From Diplocarpon mali (lineage: Eukaryota > Ascomycota > Leotiomycetes > Helotiales > Drepanopezizaceae), in assembly GCA_024741835.1 (NCBI GenBank), contig JAENRP010000131.1, positions 1 through 30,558 of the forward strand: a DNA stretch of 30,558 nucleotides, given 5' to 3'. Positions 1 to 12,785 of this stretch are shown here, one piece after another. The position numbers and the translations under genes are program-made. Under the pieces are notes generated by a model, which ran no database searches, had not been told where the DNA came from, and saw nothing but the letters and a program-made list of their open reading frames with translations. The number at the start of each line of letters is the position of its first letter. Positions within the stretch are counted from its first letter, which is position 1.

Positions 1-822
1 CTCCCATCTCCCATCTCCCATCCCCATCCCCATCCCCATCCCCATCCCTATATCCTATCGTAGATCTACATAACCCTGAGAGGTAATCGCCCCTCTCACG
101 CCCTTGTGCGGCTCTTGGCGGCTCTTGTAGCTTCGCCCGGCTGGAGAGATGCGTTGGCGGGGGCTTGATTGTAGGCGGGGGCTTTCTCCAGCGGGGAATC
201 CTAGAGAGGGGAGAGAGGAGGCCGGAGCGGTGCGGGCTTGCTCTTTGGTATCTTTTTTTTTCTCCTCCGCTTGTCATTCCCGCTGGCTGAATGTCGCGCT
301 CAAGGAGTGCACTCGTTGCACGGACTGCACTGCTGCATAAGCCACAAGGCAAATCATGGATCCCAAATCGCAAAGCACGAGATGAGATCGGCGGAAGCGG
401 GGATTATACGTATATGTACGCTATATGGCCCTCCCCCCTCCCCCATAACCCATCCGTCGAGTCCTAGACATCACGGCAAAAACGCTTCCAGTCAACTAAC
501 TAAACGTAAATACATCTCGCACCAACTGCATCTCACGACCATCTTTCCTAGGTATAGTACATATTGTACAGGACGGTTCGGGTTCTGGCAGGCTGTCGTC
601 TCCATCCTTTCGCTATACGCTTGTTCCTGCGTAGTAGTGTGCAAGGCCAGATGGGGAGGAAGAAAGTATCCAGCTGCCACATCTGATTCCGCCTTCCAGG
701 GGTTTGCACTAGTGATGACAGAATGCGGCAGCTATGACACCAACATCCTTTCGTTTCCTGTCCTTTTCTCGCCGTTTCCCATTTCTCCTGTCGCACGCAG
801 ATCCAAACACTCCCTCACGGTC
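1..822. other. Gene-free 3' flank of pds5
   Basis: No supported gene lies here. The first 50 or so bases are a C-rich simple repeat built on CATCCC/CATCTC units, not a telomeric repeat. The longest plus-strand open frame (238-996) is mostly low in fungal protein character and runs antisense into the 3' end of pds5. The segment probably holds the pds5 3' UTR and terminator, but no clear signal was identified. Confidence 0.6.
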
Positions 823-3800
823 CTAAACGTTCTTTGCCTTCCCCTTCGCTTTCGCACCCTTCCCCTTCGCACTCGCAGCCTTCTTCCCCTTCGCCGGCGG
901 CTTGGCAATCGGCGCCCTCCTCTTCGTCTTTGGAGCGGGGGGATCCATGGCTTTCGGCTTGGCTCTCGTGACTCGGGGGGTCGATGCCGCGGATGAAGAG
1001 GCCACAGTGGATCTGCGCGTACTGGACCGGGAGCGTGAAGGGAGGTTGTGTTTGCCGTTTTTGAAGGCCGGGGGTGCAGGCTTGGTTCCCTCTTCCTCTT
1101 CCTCTTCCTCCTCTTGCTCTTCTTCTTGCTCCTGCTCTTGCTCCTCTTCTTGCTCCTCTTCTTGTTCCTCTTTTTCCTCTTCTTTAGCCTCCAGTTCCGG
1201 ATCAGGCTCGGGAGAAAGTGACGAATCGCTTTCCTCCACTTCCACTTCCGGTTCTGGTTCAGGAGCAGCAGACGCGGCTTCATCGACAGCCTCTGCCTCC
1301 TCGTCATCCTCGTCGACGTCCATGGCATCTTCTGTTTCTTCGGACTGACCTTCATTTTCCGGAGGTGGCCGAGAAGTACCGTCCTCGTTGAAGTATGACC
1401 ACTTAGTAACGCCTTGCCACATCTCCTCGTCGTCCTCGCTAGAATCTCGCTCCTCGTAGACAGTCCTTGCGGCTGAGCTTGCGACGCGACCGCTCTTCCG
1501 CCTATCGACAGATGAAAGATCTGGTGTGCTGAAGGTGCCTGTGGATTGCTTTTTCGGTCTCGGAGTCTTCTTCTCGCGCGCGGCTTTCTCTCTCTTAGGG
1601 GCAGGGGTTCTCGCAGGTCGAGCTTGGCGTTCTGATTTCATTTTCTTGGGCGGACGGCCATCCTTGTCATCGAATTTGCGCTTCTGCTTCACGAGTATGT
1701 TAGGGTTGTGAGTTGCGACATTTTCGAAGAGACTTTTACCTTTTTCTGCTCAGCCTTCCGTACGATGCTCTCCAGAAGGGGGTCCATGTCATCAGGCAAG
1801 TAACTCTTCTCCGCGATCTCCTGCGCGACAGCATGGTTGGGAAGAGGAGCAAATAAGCCTGCCGGCATACCGACTTTGCCTGGGTATGTCTGCATGCTCC
1901 AGCCCTTTTTCTCTTCCCACTTTCTGATCAAGGCCTGCGCGAGATCACTGAGAATGTAGAGATTGTCGTCGTCTTTGGAAAGAGCGTCCCGAGCTTGCTT
2001 GACACGCTGCGCATACTTGTAGGTCAAAGCTAAACTCTGCTCCGAGACAACCGTAGACAGATAGTATATGATGTATTTCCCAATGTCAGCCAAATAGTTA
2101 GGCTCAGTGCTGAAGTCGGGATGGTGGGCTAGCAGGTGCAGAAGTCGAGGAAACAGCTGTTCAAAAACCGTGCTCTTGGACTCTCGGCATAGCTTGACGC
2201 GAGAACGGATCCAGGTCATGATCGATTCGCGGAAGCTGAGCACAGGCTCGAAAGCCGTGAGGAACACGATTGTCGTGAAACGGGGAGGAAATCTGCCTTT
2301 GACGATGTACTTTTGTAGTTTACCAACGAAGCCAATGCGTACATTCGCTACAGCATCTTGGGCTACCAAGGCAAGACGATTGAATTCTGTAGGAGACAGC
2401 AGATCGTCATATATCTTCATTCGGCATAGCTTCAGCATCTGCTGGGCGGCGAGAAGACGAAGGCGTGACTTGTGATGTGACGGCGTTTTTCCTTGCTTCG
2501 AAAGTTCTCCTTTTTTGAGAATCAAATTGTCTATGAGCTTGTAAATTGGCACGGCAAGCGTCCTCGCAGTCTCCTCTTCTTCCGTAGTCCGCAATCGATT
2601 TACCAAGGTCTTCACGGCCCAGCATTTAGCCTGGCATTCCTCGTCTAATTCCGCGTCGGTTTGCCATTGCGGATCTTCGTCGGTCTTGGGAGTGCGAACT
2701 TCTAGCAGGATCTGCTGCGTCGTGACATCAATGATCTCATCGTTTACGTCCTCCACAAGCTTCGGATCAAGCAGGCACAGTTGGCTAATTGTAGCTATCC
2801 TCGCTAGAAAATGGTTTTCGCCAAACGTCCAGTTTTCCAAACATTTGTCTAGGAGATCTTTCATGTGCATTTCCTTCCTTGCCGGACTGATAGAGTGTAA
2901 GATTGTAATGGCATATTTTGCTGCCTTGGCCGGGGTTCCGTATAAGGCGAAATTGATCAAGGTTTGTGTGAACTTCGTAGTGGGGTCTATTTCGTTCTTC
3001 TCGCCTTCCTTGCGCTCCTCCTTGGCAAAAGAAGCAAGGGCCCTTAGAGTATCTACACTCGCTGCATCATTGGCCTTGGTCTTTGAAGGAGCTTGCTCCT
3101 CGAGAGATTTGCACAGCTCCTTAACGCTTGCTCTGAATATCTCGGGGTGCTTATCTGAGATCTCCTTCATAATGTCACGCGCGGTTGCTGCCAATCCGTG
3201 CTCGTCGGTTCTACCATACTGCAAGATGACTGGCTGGTGGCTCCGGTTATATACCAACGATGCAGAACGGTAGATGATAGGATTCAGGGTTTCGAGGAGG
3301 CCTGCTGGGGCATTCGGGGCTGCATTCAAACGTTTCTGGAACTCCTTGATCGCCTTGTAGACTGTGCTGAAATCACTTTCCGGTGCCATGGCAAATCTAA
3401 GAAGCTGGTAAGACCTTCTGTCGTGCATCTTCGCGTATTTGTGCAGATCCTGGACGGACCTCAAAGCGTCTGGTAACAAGTTAGCGAGCCATTTGATGGT
3501 GGTATCGAGTTGTTTCTTGACGTCTTTCGAGTCACCCTCGATGACACCACCATTGAACTCTTCACAGCGTTTCAAAAATCCTTCCATGACCTTGGTGTAT
3601 GTTGGTCTTCGAGATTGCATTGCGTAGAATGCTTTCTTTGATTTTTGGTCCAAGGACTTGACGACATAAAGGATGCGCTCCGTTCGGATTTTATCGGGAT
3701 CGTAGGGTCCCTCTCCATTAATCTGAGTCTGTGACTCTCCACTTGAGGTTTTCGACCCTTTGAACTTTGACGGTGGGTAGCTGAGCGGTATCAGCTGCTC

Positions 3801-5587
3801 AAACATGACCTTGTCAAGCAAAACATTAATCTCCACATCATTGACGTAGAACGAATCGAAAATCCTGTTGGGGATACCGCCCAGGGTCTCGATTACACTT
3901 TCATTTTCTGCGGCAATCTCACCAACAGCAACACCCCAGATTCTACCAAGAGCAGTCATGGCTTCTACGCGCACATGGTGCTTGCGATCTCTTGCTCTGT
4001 CGCCCAAAGTACAAAGTACAGAGCCTGACTTGGTAATCGAGCCATTGGGCGCAAGCTTGGACATGATATCATAGAAGCTAAATCTGCCGACTGCCTTGAC
4101 TGCTGCAAGTCGAACCTTCTCGTCAGCATCAGCTAGCTTCTCGCCTAGTCCTCTCACCAAAGATGCTTCTTCGTCTCGACTCATACCAATACCTCCAGCC
4201 GAGGTGACAATGATTCGACCAACTGCAGTGGTCCATCCTGACCGGATGACGGATGATTTGTCTTTTCCTCGGCCCATGAAACTCTGATAGACCGTCGGGT
4301 ATGCTTGAGCAAAAGACTGAGGGGATATGGGGGTTGTAAGAATACTATCTGATATGGGACCCTGCGGGTAATCCTCTAGCATGGCGGGAGGGTACTTGGC
4401 AGGATCCATAGCTGGAGGTGGAGGAGGTCCTGCAGCACCGATACCCGATATGATGTCGCCCAGAGTCTCCGTCGCCATGCTTCTGAGCTGAACATTCTCT
4501 GCAGATAACTCTGCTTCCAATTGGGGGATAACATTCTGCAACACAGCTGGCGATGCTCTCCAGAGTTCGCGCAGAAGCTTATGGGCTTTAGCAAGCTCAT
4601 GCAGTTCCACCTCGGTTGGTCCCATTGGTGCATCTTCATCATCAGAGTCGCCTAACGCATCGCTCGCTCGTCGGGGACCATTAGACTTCGAGTTCGCTCT
4701 GCTCGATACATCCAAGATGACTTCATTGAAGTATTGGCTGATGTAGCGCGCCATCTTCTCCGGACAAGCGTTGCAAATCGTCTTCGCCATGTTGTAAGCT
4801 TCTGGCAATTCCTTTAGGAGCAGTGTGGTCTGCTTCTCGTCCACTTCCTTCTTGCCCTTGCCATTCCCAGGCACTGAGGCACGCAGGAACTGGGCGACAA
4901 TGGTGTCTACGACATTGGCTGGCAAGCTGTGTGCCTCGTCTACCAAGATCACCATCATCTGGGTCATGTTATATTCGACATCTTTAGCGATAGTCTCTCC
5001 CGTCGAAGACTTTCCAGAACCGGAGATTATGTCGAAGAAGCAAGTAAACAAGTGCAGTATCAGGGCCTCGGAGTTTGGAATATCGCATAGCAAAACGATA
5101 CTCTTAACCTGTACCAGAGAGGCCAGGACATATTTGTGCTGAGCATGGTACGCATGCGAGGGGTCAGCCAGGGCTGGGAAAATCGATGTGATGAAGAGTG
5201 TGAAGATTTCCTGAGGGCGTTAGCCGTGACCCTCCTAGAGAATTCGCGCTATACCTTCATCTGGGTGGGAGTGAACGGCGCGTGAGGGGCGCAATGGCCC
5301 AAGACATCCACCAAGCACATTGCGGCGAATGCGCGTACACCTTTATCCTTGTGGTTCAGAAGTTGTTTCCCTGCAAGCTCCTTCGCGACCTTGCTAAAAG
5401 AGGCGTTGTCTGCCTCCTCCGCGACCATATCTTGAAGTTCGTTTGTCAGGGTATTGAGTCTTCTCAGGAGCTCTCCCGTTGCGATCGGCTTCGCAGCCGG
5501 CCATGATAATGGTTCATTGAAAGTGAGCTGGACCAGCTCTTGTTCTGGCTCCTCGGATTCCGTGTCCGCACCGCGGCGCGGGGCCAT
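823..5587 (-). CDS. pds5: Sister chromatid cohesion factor Pds5
   Basis: Pds5 is a HEAT-repeat protein that binds the kleisin arm of cohesin in the nucleus and controls cohesin maintenance and release. Three exons are inferred: 5587-5255, 5210-1740 and 1683-823. Introns 5211-5254 (44 nt) and 1684-1739 (56 nt) both have GT..CAG ends and a CTAAC branch point. The product is about 1554 aa, in the range of fungal Pds5. Exon 1 begins MAPRRGAD and ends in TQMK, and it joins in frame to EIFTLF, a characteristic Pds5 N-terminal stretch. Residues 112-1268 are a long alpha-helical HEAT array (for example DEKVRLAAVKAVGRF and HHVRVEAMTALGRIW). The last roughly 290 residues are low-complexity: Lys/Arg/Pro-rich basic blocks that look like nuclear localisation signals, around a long Glu-rich run. 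The ATG at 5587 is the first in frame. Its 5' end faces the WSC-protein gene across about 1.4 kb. Identification is firm; the C-terminal tail is poorly conserved in this family. Confidence 0.94.
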
Positions 5588-7002
5588 TTCGCATGGAAAA
5601 CTCCAGTCGCGGGATTCGAGAGGTGGAATTGGCTGTGTTGGCGGGAGGAATCGAGCAAGAGAGCGCTTGTGTTTCGTAGTTGAGATGGCGGTTGGAACAA
5701 GGTGTATTGCCCACGCGCGTGTCGTGCAAATAATGACGACGCGTTAGCGCTAAAGGAAGAACCTCCTGCCCATTATTCACCAGCCTCCGTGTTCAACTAC
5801 TGGTCGCTCCCTATTTACCGTTATAAAGAAGCTATACTTAATTATAGCGTCTACTCATTTCTTATTTGGTCTGGTCATCTCCGAAATAAAATGTCTTTGC
5901 TGTCAAATGTGCTGTCAAGTGTGGTTTTCTTTGCAGTTTGCACCGAAACTCGAGGGGTATTTTCAGTGATCGAGGGACAACAATAACATGACAGGAAACC
6001 GTCACGGTTTCCAGGGCAATATTTGCAGAAGGTCAGTTGAAATGGCTTCACGCAGTTAAGCGTCCTCCTGCTCTTTGTTGCAGCCTTTCAGATGCTCTAC
6101 TTGAGTGATTCCAAGGAAGAATATGAATCGAGGCGGAAATCCGCAAAGCCAGAAGATCACCGCTTAGCTAAAATCAAATTCATACCTAGGGCTAGATGTT
6201 TTATCACAATCGAACTTCACAAGTCCCTGGACGAAAGTCATTCGGCCCTCCACCGGAGAAGAGGTTTTTTCATTCTTCTCCAATCCATGGTCACGTGCTC
6301 TACCCCCCCTAATATCTCCTACCTGTTATCGGAAATCGTCAGAGAAGTTTTCTTAGAGCGCGGATAGCTGGAGTCATAAACCAGCCTTTCTCTATTACTA
6401 CCAAGTATATTTGCGTTGAATAAGGCTTGTATTTCTGCTGTTCCTTTCAAGTGACGGTTATGTTACCACGAATTGAAAAGAGATATTTGTAGTTTCTTGC
6501 TCTCATTTTGGCTATTAAACCTATTCGTATAGTACATACTACAATTCTATCTAATGTAAATGCTCACTCCGACATTCTCAAGAAATTTTCTCATAACAAG
6601 CGGAGTCATACACAGCCTGGGTGATTCGAAATGACTTGGACAGATTAGCTGGCGACCCCTTCCGGCAATTCACCTAAAATATCAGCTACAGAGGCCATCG
6701 CTGTCAGCTGTCGCTGTCTCTGACTAGTCCGCTCGCCGAGGAGGCCATTCAATCTTCAAATGCCATCTCTTTCGCTTACAGACCTTACCACATCCTTCAA
6801 CAACAATCACGAATTGCAACCTGGATCAAGGCCCGGGGATCTCCTCGCATTTCGGGTTGACTTGTCTCTCTACAGTCGCCTACCCCTTATATATCAGCTC
6901 AGGCGCCTTGATAATCTTCCATGTCTGCCGACTTTTCAAAGCGAGAACGCTCCATTTGGTTATTCCAGAAGTATCAGCACTCTACACTACACGGCGGTCA
7001 AT
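5588..7002. other. Divergent intergenic region, pds5 / WSC-protein gene
   Basis: This 1.4-kb segment separates two divergently transcribed genes and must hold both promoters. Its middle (about 5800-6650) is visibly A/T-richer than the surrounding coding DNA. A TATA-like TTATATATC at 6887-6895 lies about 110 bases before the ATG of the WSC-protein gene. The small open frames here (for example 6092-6367) have no recognisable protein character. Confidence 0.5.
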
Positions 7003-9302
7003 ATGAAGCTGCCCACTAGGATATCTGCTCTACTGGCAGCTTATTTTATGATTGGATCTCAACCATTTGGTATGTTTCCCTGGCTGTATACGGTCCAGCC
7101 TCTGACCAATGTCCAGATGGAGCGGCGGACAAGCTTGATTGTAAAGACTTCGCTTTCAATCCCATTCTCGGTGTCAGGCAATTTACGCCGCCTCCAGTTG
7201 TCATTTTACAACCAATATCCATAACCATCGTCAACGAAGGAGGACTATCTGCAGTTGTGTCTACAAAGGCACTCACAACCGCGGCACCGACCCAGACGAC
7301 AGTGCCTTCAACTACCGATTTCGGTTTATCGTGAGTGAAAGTCCACTCCTTCTCCTTCCCCGTACTCTAACAGCAGCACAGATCATCCTTCTCCCCTCTG
7401 GTCCTCCAAAGCCAGCTCAATGGATCGACGGCGCGAACCAGCACAGATCTGAGCACTTCATCGTCTAGCAGCTCGGCCGAGCCTGTGGTGGCTTCGAGCC
7501 TAGATCTATCGGTCTCTTTCGCGCCAAGCACCACGGCAACTTTGAACTTGGGTTCAACACTTCGAACATCTGTATCAGCCTCCACGTCCGCCTCGCTTAC
7601 AACGACGAGACCTAAGCCTCAAGTTGTACCTGCAGCCAACGGGTACAGGTACGTCGGGTGCTACACCGAGGTCAGGGGAAGTGGTCGAGCGTTAGACGGG
7701 CAAAGTCTTCCAGATGATGCAAACACAGTCGAAAAGTGCACCGCTGCATGCGCTCCCTACAAGTACGCTGGTGCCGAGTATGGTCGGGAGTGTAGGTATC
7801 ATATCATGATTTGTGACCCGGAACCATAAGGGCTAACCGAACCAGGCTATTGTGACGATGAATTGAACGCCTTATCAACGACTTCTTCGGACGCACAATG
7901 CGGGATGCCTTGTGGGGGGAACGACCAAGAAGTATGCGGCGGTACGGGTCGGCTGAGCGTTTACGAGCGGATTGGGTCAAACTCCATTACGCAGGTCTCT
8001 GTATCCTCGATTGCGAGTCAAAGTTCCAGCTCGTCGGCTTCCACAGATCGTGCCTCATCGGCGTCGAATAGTATATTGGCAAGTAAATCTCTCCCTCTGA
8101 GCACGTCTCCCACATCCCTGTCGGCCTCGACAGCACGGCTTGCTCCTTCGAGCTCTTCAGTGCAAGGTCGAGTCACCACGATCACCATCTCAAGCAAGAC
8201 GTATGCTACACCGTCTCTGGCAAGCTCATCAGCGCCGTCTCTGTCGGCGGGTGGCTCCTCGATGCAGGCCGCAATGCCCTCTACGTCAAGATCTGCTTTC
8301 ACGGCCACTCTTGTAGTATCTCCATCAAGTATTTCTAACACTCTCGTCTCTCCAGCCTCCTTGGACATTTCGGATCCTACACCAATGTTGGCACCGATCA
8401 TCAAGACCACTTCGACAGTGGATGCGCCGTTCCAAGCACCATCTCTGGGGGACTTGACCTCGGCAAGAATGGCTCACGGCATGCAGCCCATCTCGAGTGC
8501 TGGCACGGTTTTCCGTACGACTACGGAGTCAACGTCAAAGACCACAAGCGGCCTCCCTTCACTCTCAGACGAGCCAAGAGGTCCTTCATCACTCCCGAGT
8601 GTTATAGTACTGAACCCAGCATTCAGCCGAATGCTTACAAAATCCTCATGGTCCGACATTCTCAGCAACCCATCCCCAGCAACCACCTTGGCTGCACCTT
8701 CAATCTCAACTCTTATCGTCTACAACGCTCCGCAGCCAGCCTTACTGACAAGTCCACCTACAGTGGTCTCATTTCGCATCATCTCCTCAACCTCCGCAGA
8801 CACCAGCCCCCCATGGATCTCAACCCCCAGCGATCCGTACCCGCCTACCCCCTCAATCGCGCCTCCGTTGACAATCGCCCCAACCCCTAACCCCGCCGAG
8901 ACCATCGCCTCCATATCTGCCGAGCCCCCAGCCGACGCCCCAGGCCGCTCAACATCTCTCCCGTCCATAGACGCGGTCTCGTCAACGCAAACCGCGGACC
9001 CGTCCTGCAGCCCCGGCATCCCCGGCGCCGCACCTTGCTGCTCACTACACCCGTCCGCGCCATGGGCGACACAGCCCGATCACTTTCCCTCCGCCTACTC
9101 CCCAACAGCCAACACCGCGCGCGTAGCGACCGGGGGCATCTTGTCCATCACAGCGGTACCCCGCACGATGCCTAGCAGCAGTAGCAGCAGCAGCAGCAGC
9201 GAGCCGCTCCCGGCTACAGCAGCCGCTGCTCCGTCTAGAGGTGCGGCGCACGCAACGACCGCGGTTCTGGCCTGGCTTGCTGTGTTGACTGTCTTTCTCT
9301 AA
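7003..9302 (+). CDS. Secreted WSC-domain protein, predicted GPI-anchored
   Basis: This is probably a cell-surface or wall protein that binds carbohydrate through its WSC domain. Exons inferred: 7003-7069, 7117-7330, 7382-7791 and 7846-9302 (introns of 47, 51 and 54 nt), giving about 715 aa. Residues 1-22 form a signal peptide (MKLPT followed by a hydrophobic ISALLAAYF core). The WSC domain covers about residues 181-272. It runs from GYRYVGCY through YGRECYCD to CGMPCGG and VCGGTGRLSVY, with the expected cysteines; the intron falls inside the REC-YC motif and restores it exactly. Residues 275-690 are a Ser/Thr/Pro-rich, probably heavily O-glycosylated stalk. The C-terminus is small residues followed by a hydrophobic end (AVLAWLAVLTVFL), as in a GPI-attachment signal. 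The lack of a cytoplasmic tail after that segment argues against a Wsc1/Slg1-type stress sensor. The frame is open upstream to 6760, but the 7003 ATG gives the signal peptide. Confidence 0.85.
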
Positions 9303-10073
9303 GCGAGGCCCAGTTGCATCGTGGCTTTCGACGGGAGTGCAAGCCATCGGGCATGAGCGAGGAATTCAGTCTCCTCTCCCGGGGTGTGGATCGTCTTTGG
9401 GCGTCCGGGCTAGAGCTTTCATGCGGGATGATCGAGCCCTACATGCCGCAAGGTATGTTCTGCTGCGTCGGTGGAGGGGGATCTTCTGCGCTTGGACGGG
9501 AACATGCGAAATCCGTTCGGATTCTCGGTCTCTCCTGCTTGTTTTTGGGGGGGGGGGTCCAGCCTTGGTATCTGCCCCTTTCCTTCGGCGTTGCTTTCCG
9601 CTTTCCTTCTCTCGTTGCTAAACTGGCAAGATACCACGTCAGGGACAGACATATCTCTCTCACGTGATCCCAAGCTGGAAATTTCTCAGGGGCACAGTAG
9701 ATGGAGGTGATGGGTGGATATCATTTCTCATTTCGCCAGACGTGAGAGGCAGCTTCTCTGCGCTGCATTTGCAACGCCAGAGTATCCTTAACCAAAGCGC
9801 TGCTTCTAGACAGCAAGCTCCCCAAAAAGCCAAAAAAAAATTGAACACCGTGTCGCTCGTCCGTGGATATGTGACTTTGCCCGCTGATGCCATGCCTCCT
9901 TGCTCCCAAGACGCCGAACGAATATGTCTCGCTGGACCTCNCTCCCTCTTTTGCTGCCCTCGCCATACTGCTGCAAATTGCACAGGCTTCCAGGCTGGTC
10001 GGGGCATGCATATCCTACCTCCAACCTGCTACAGTGATCCAAAAATCTGCTTTCTGCTTTCTCCTTCGCTGCA
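9303..10073. other. Convergent 3' intergenic region with an undetermined base
   Basis: The WSC-protein gene and ceg1 end towards each other here. The segment contains an 11-base G run (9547-9557), a short A-rich run near 9831-9841 and one undetermined base (N) at 9941. Several overlapping open frames exist on both strands, but none has domain-like composition. I see no gene. Confidence 0.55.
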
Positions 10074-11394
10074 TCATCCCTTTCCTGGTGGGCCGGGGCT
10101 AGGTCTACCGTGCCCTTGATCCTCAGCTTTGCGTTTAGGTGGCCCGTTGACGCCTACACTGGCGACTCGTTTCCGCTCAGCCTCTTTCTTCTCTCTGCTC
10201 TGCTCCTCGGCTGCTCTCCGCTTCCACTCATCCCGAATCCTCTTGGCCGCTGCGATAAGGTCCTGCTCCGTGACGCGGTCCGTGATGCTCTCGATAACGC
10301 TGTTCACCGTGCTGATATGGTTGGCATTCGTCTTGTCGTCCCGGAAACGCATATACCGCCATCTCTTCTGCGAGTCCATGAAGCACTCCACGATCCGATC
10401 GTCCAGGGGTTCCTTGCGCCCTTTCAGCTGTTCCCACTCCTCGTCGTCGATGTGCATTGTGCCCCAGTGGATTTCAGGATCCCTGTCGCCGTTGAAGACG
10501 TATAGATTACATACCGGCACCGCATCGTACTCGAAGTAGGGCTTGGTGATGCCTTCTTGGATGTCCTGGGCATCAGGCTGCACGAGGGGGAAGTCGAGCG
10601 AGAGTCGGAAGTCGATCGAATTCTCCAACTCGGGCTTCCACTTCAGTATGTGATGATCAGTGCCATGCTGATAGTCCGTCATGCGACATGTGAAGATTAA
10701 CCCATCGTTGCCGTGTGGTAGTCCAGGTAGGATTTGGCGGAACATCATCTCCGTCGCGTAAGACAGCTGCATGGACTTGAGCTCCACAATGAAATGCTGG
10801 TATTGTATCTCGCTCGGGTATTCCTTCAACATGTCCTGGTACGGGTTGAAAAGCCGCTGCTTGAAGTATGCGAGTCGCTTGTCTAAGGTCCGGTTCATGA
10901 GGCTATTCCCATCCAGTACCATGCAATCAAACACCAGGTATTTCGGCTGTGTCCCCCCACCAGGAAGCCTATCAAGAACAAGCTCACCATCTATCAGGGT
11001 GTTGGTATGGAAATTTGCTACGTCACCAGGGACAGGGAAGTGTAGGCCGCCTTTGGGAATGAACCAGTAGTCGTTTCTTCGGTCGATTAGGTATTGGATC
11101 TCTTCATCTTGATCATCAGTTGTGAGATAAAGAAGATAGCGCATGCCATCGGACTTCTCGCAGACGTAGTAGCTGAGAGCTGCGTCAGTGAGTAAAGTTT
11201 GAGTAGTTGGGTAGGCCTTACTCTTGCCTAGTCAGCTCTTCTAGATGCCTGCGGGCAAAGCTGACAGGTTGCGCTCCTGGGAATGAGACGTTCTTTCTAT
11301 GCAACAGACTTGCCACTTCCGAGCGCATAGTGTGTAGGAGCTCTCCATCGGCTTTGATTCCTGGCGCATCGATTGAACTCACAGGGCCTGACAT
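10074..11394 (-). CDS. ceg1: mRNA-capping enzyme, guanylyltransferase (alpha) subunit
   Basis: This nuclear enzyme transfers GMP from GTP to the diphosphate 5' end of nascent RNA polymerase II transcripts through a covalent lysyl-GMP intermediate. Two exons, 11394-11222 and 11172-10074, are joined across a 49-nt intron (11173-11221; GTAAGG..CAG). They give about 423 aa, normal for fungal Ceg1. All nucleotidyltransferase motifs are visible. Motif I is EKSDGMR with nucleophile Lys64, and the splice restores the DYYVCEKSDG context. Motif III is DGELVLD, motif IIIa is YLVFDCMVLDG, motif IV is GNDGLIF, motif V is ILKWKP, and motif VI lies in WRYMRFRDDK of the OB fold. The C-terminal roughly 70 residues are charged and coiled-coil-like (REKKEAERKR), then basic and Pro-rich. 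The start MSGPVSS is preferred over an in-frame start at 11484 because the upstream 30 residues look unlike the family. In fungi the RNA triphosphatase is a separate protein, not seen here. Confidence 0.95.
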
Positions 11395-11551
11395 GTTGCT
11401 AGCTGTCAAGAGACAAACGCTCCAGGTATATCTCCCCCTGGCCGACAGGAGAACGTATCTGAAAGCCGCAGTTTTGCGACTCAAGATCCTATATGCTTAA
11501 TGATGAAAGGGATTCTTCGCAGCTTCGGATAAAAACCGTTGTGTTCATAGG

Positions 11552-11803
11552 TTGCTGAACTGGAAAATGAAGGAACAGAGGCTCTTGTTCGGCTTTATCT
11601 TATGGATTTACCAGCGAGCAGATATGCGCAGGAATCCATTCAGTGGGAGCTGCAAATGTCGCAGCTTGGAGACAGTATCGCATGTGTTGGGATGTGGAGG
11701 CGCAATGAGCGAAAGCTGGCGGCCTGTTTTCTTGAGAGCTCTGGAGATGTTCGCGACCGATCAAGTCACGTGCATATACAGGGAGGACTACGGAACACCT
11801 TAG
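11552..11803 (+). pseudogene. Possible relic of a LINE-type reverse-transcriptase C-terminus
   Basis: An 83-residue open frame contains GSCKC-x4-ETVSHVLGC, resembling the Cys/His knuckle near the C-terminus of fungal LINE-type retroelement polyproteins (C-x-C, then ET-x-x-H-x-L-x-x-C). The frame is short, has no upstream RT or RNase H sequence next to it and ends in unrelated DNA. If the reading is correct it is a degraded fragment. A chance similarity cannot be excluded without a search. Confidence 0.25.
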
Positions 11804-11888
11804 CCAGGCTTCCGCTCTAGCCTTGTCTGATCTCCGAACTATCACTGCTGTAAAGACGATCGGAGCTGTGGCGCTTGTTGGCTCTGCT

Positions 11889-11914
11889 CCAGTCGATCTT
11901 CCAAGATCGACTGG
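11889..11914. repeat. Perfect 12-bp inverted repeat, 2-nt spacer
   Basis: CCAGTCGATCTT is followed after CC by its exact reverse complement AAGATCGACTGG. It can form a 12-bp hairpin or be a dyad binding site. It lies in non-coding DNA, about 500 bp upstream of the ceg1 start codon. Nothing adjacent identifies its role. Confidence 0.8.
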
Positions 11915-12785
11915 CTCTGGAAAGGAACTCTGACTTGTAATGCCTGGATCTGCTCTGGAACCTGTTAGGGCCAGCAGACATCCGTTGTAAAAAGCTCTTA
12001 TAATTTTCAGATATTATTACTCCCTTTCTATATGAATTCGATGCGAGTTCAGACCATGGTGTTTCATGCCCCTGTCATTCTTGATCAAGTATAAAAACTG
12101 TGCTGGTCATACCACCTTTAGGAGAGAAAGTTGAGAAGCGTCTCTGGTGAGAAGCATCTATTTAGCTGCGGCATGGTCAACGTTTTCCAGGTAAGTGGTT
12201 GCTGTACTGAAAATTCAAACTCCCAGCTAACATATGATTGATGAGGTATCACTCATGTTGTCCCCAGATCAGCGTCCTAATCTATTTTTAACTCGCAACC
12301 ACGACAGGCTCTAAGACGTTCACAAACTCAATACATACTTTGACACGCAGAGCATACTGGTGCCACGATAATGGCCTAGGTAACCAGACTCTGTGGGTAT
12401 TTGAGGCTTGGCTCTCGTTCCTGGAGCTGCCATTTGATATTTGCAAGATGGAACATACCTGCTACATTCTAGAGAAAGGTTCTAGGACTTGCCAACAGAG
12501 ACGACTGCTGAGATATGCTTGACTAGCATAGCCAGGCCAGGAGCTTCTCATTGCACGAGGAGTATTGTCTAGTAGGAAGCATATCCAGAGGTGGTGCGAT
12601 CGTGAGCAGCAGTGATAAAGCCAGACCCGGCCAGTCCCTGTGTATAGCACTGCTAGAGAATCCAGGAGGCGGCAGCAGCAAGCCGGAAACATCTTCAGAC
12701 AGCATGTTTTGCTGATATGATAGTGCTTTAGAGTCAGATTTCTGGTAGAAATCTGGGAAGAAGCATGATTTTGCCAAGGAAAGTG

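Noticed and set aside
1..50. Telomeric or subtelomeric repeat at the left end
   Set aside because: The units are CATCCC/CATCTC, not CCCTAA, and a housekeeping gene (pds5) starts within 1 kb.
902..1348. Plus-strand open frame rich in Ser and Cys
   Set aside because: It is antisense to the Glu-rich tail of pds5, whose GAA/GAG/GAC codons read as TCC/CTC on the other strand.
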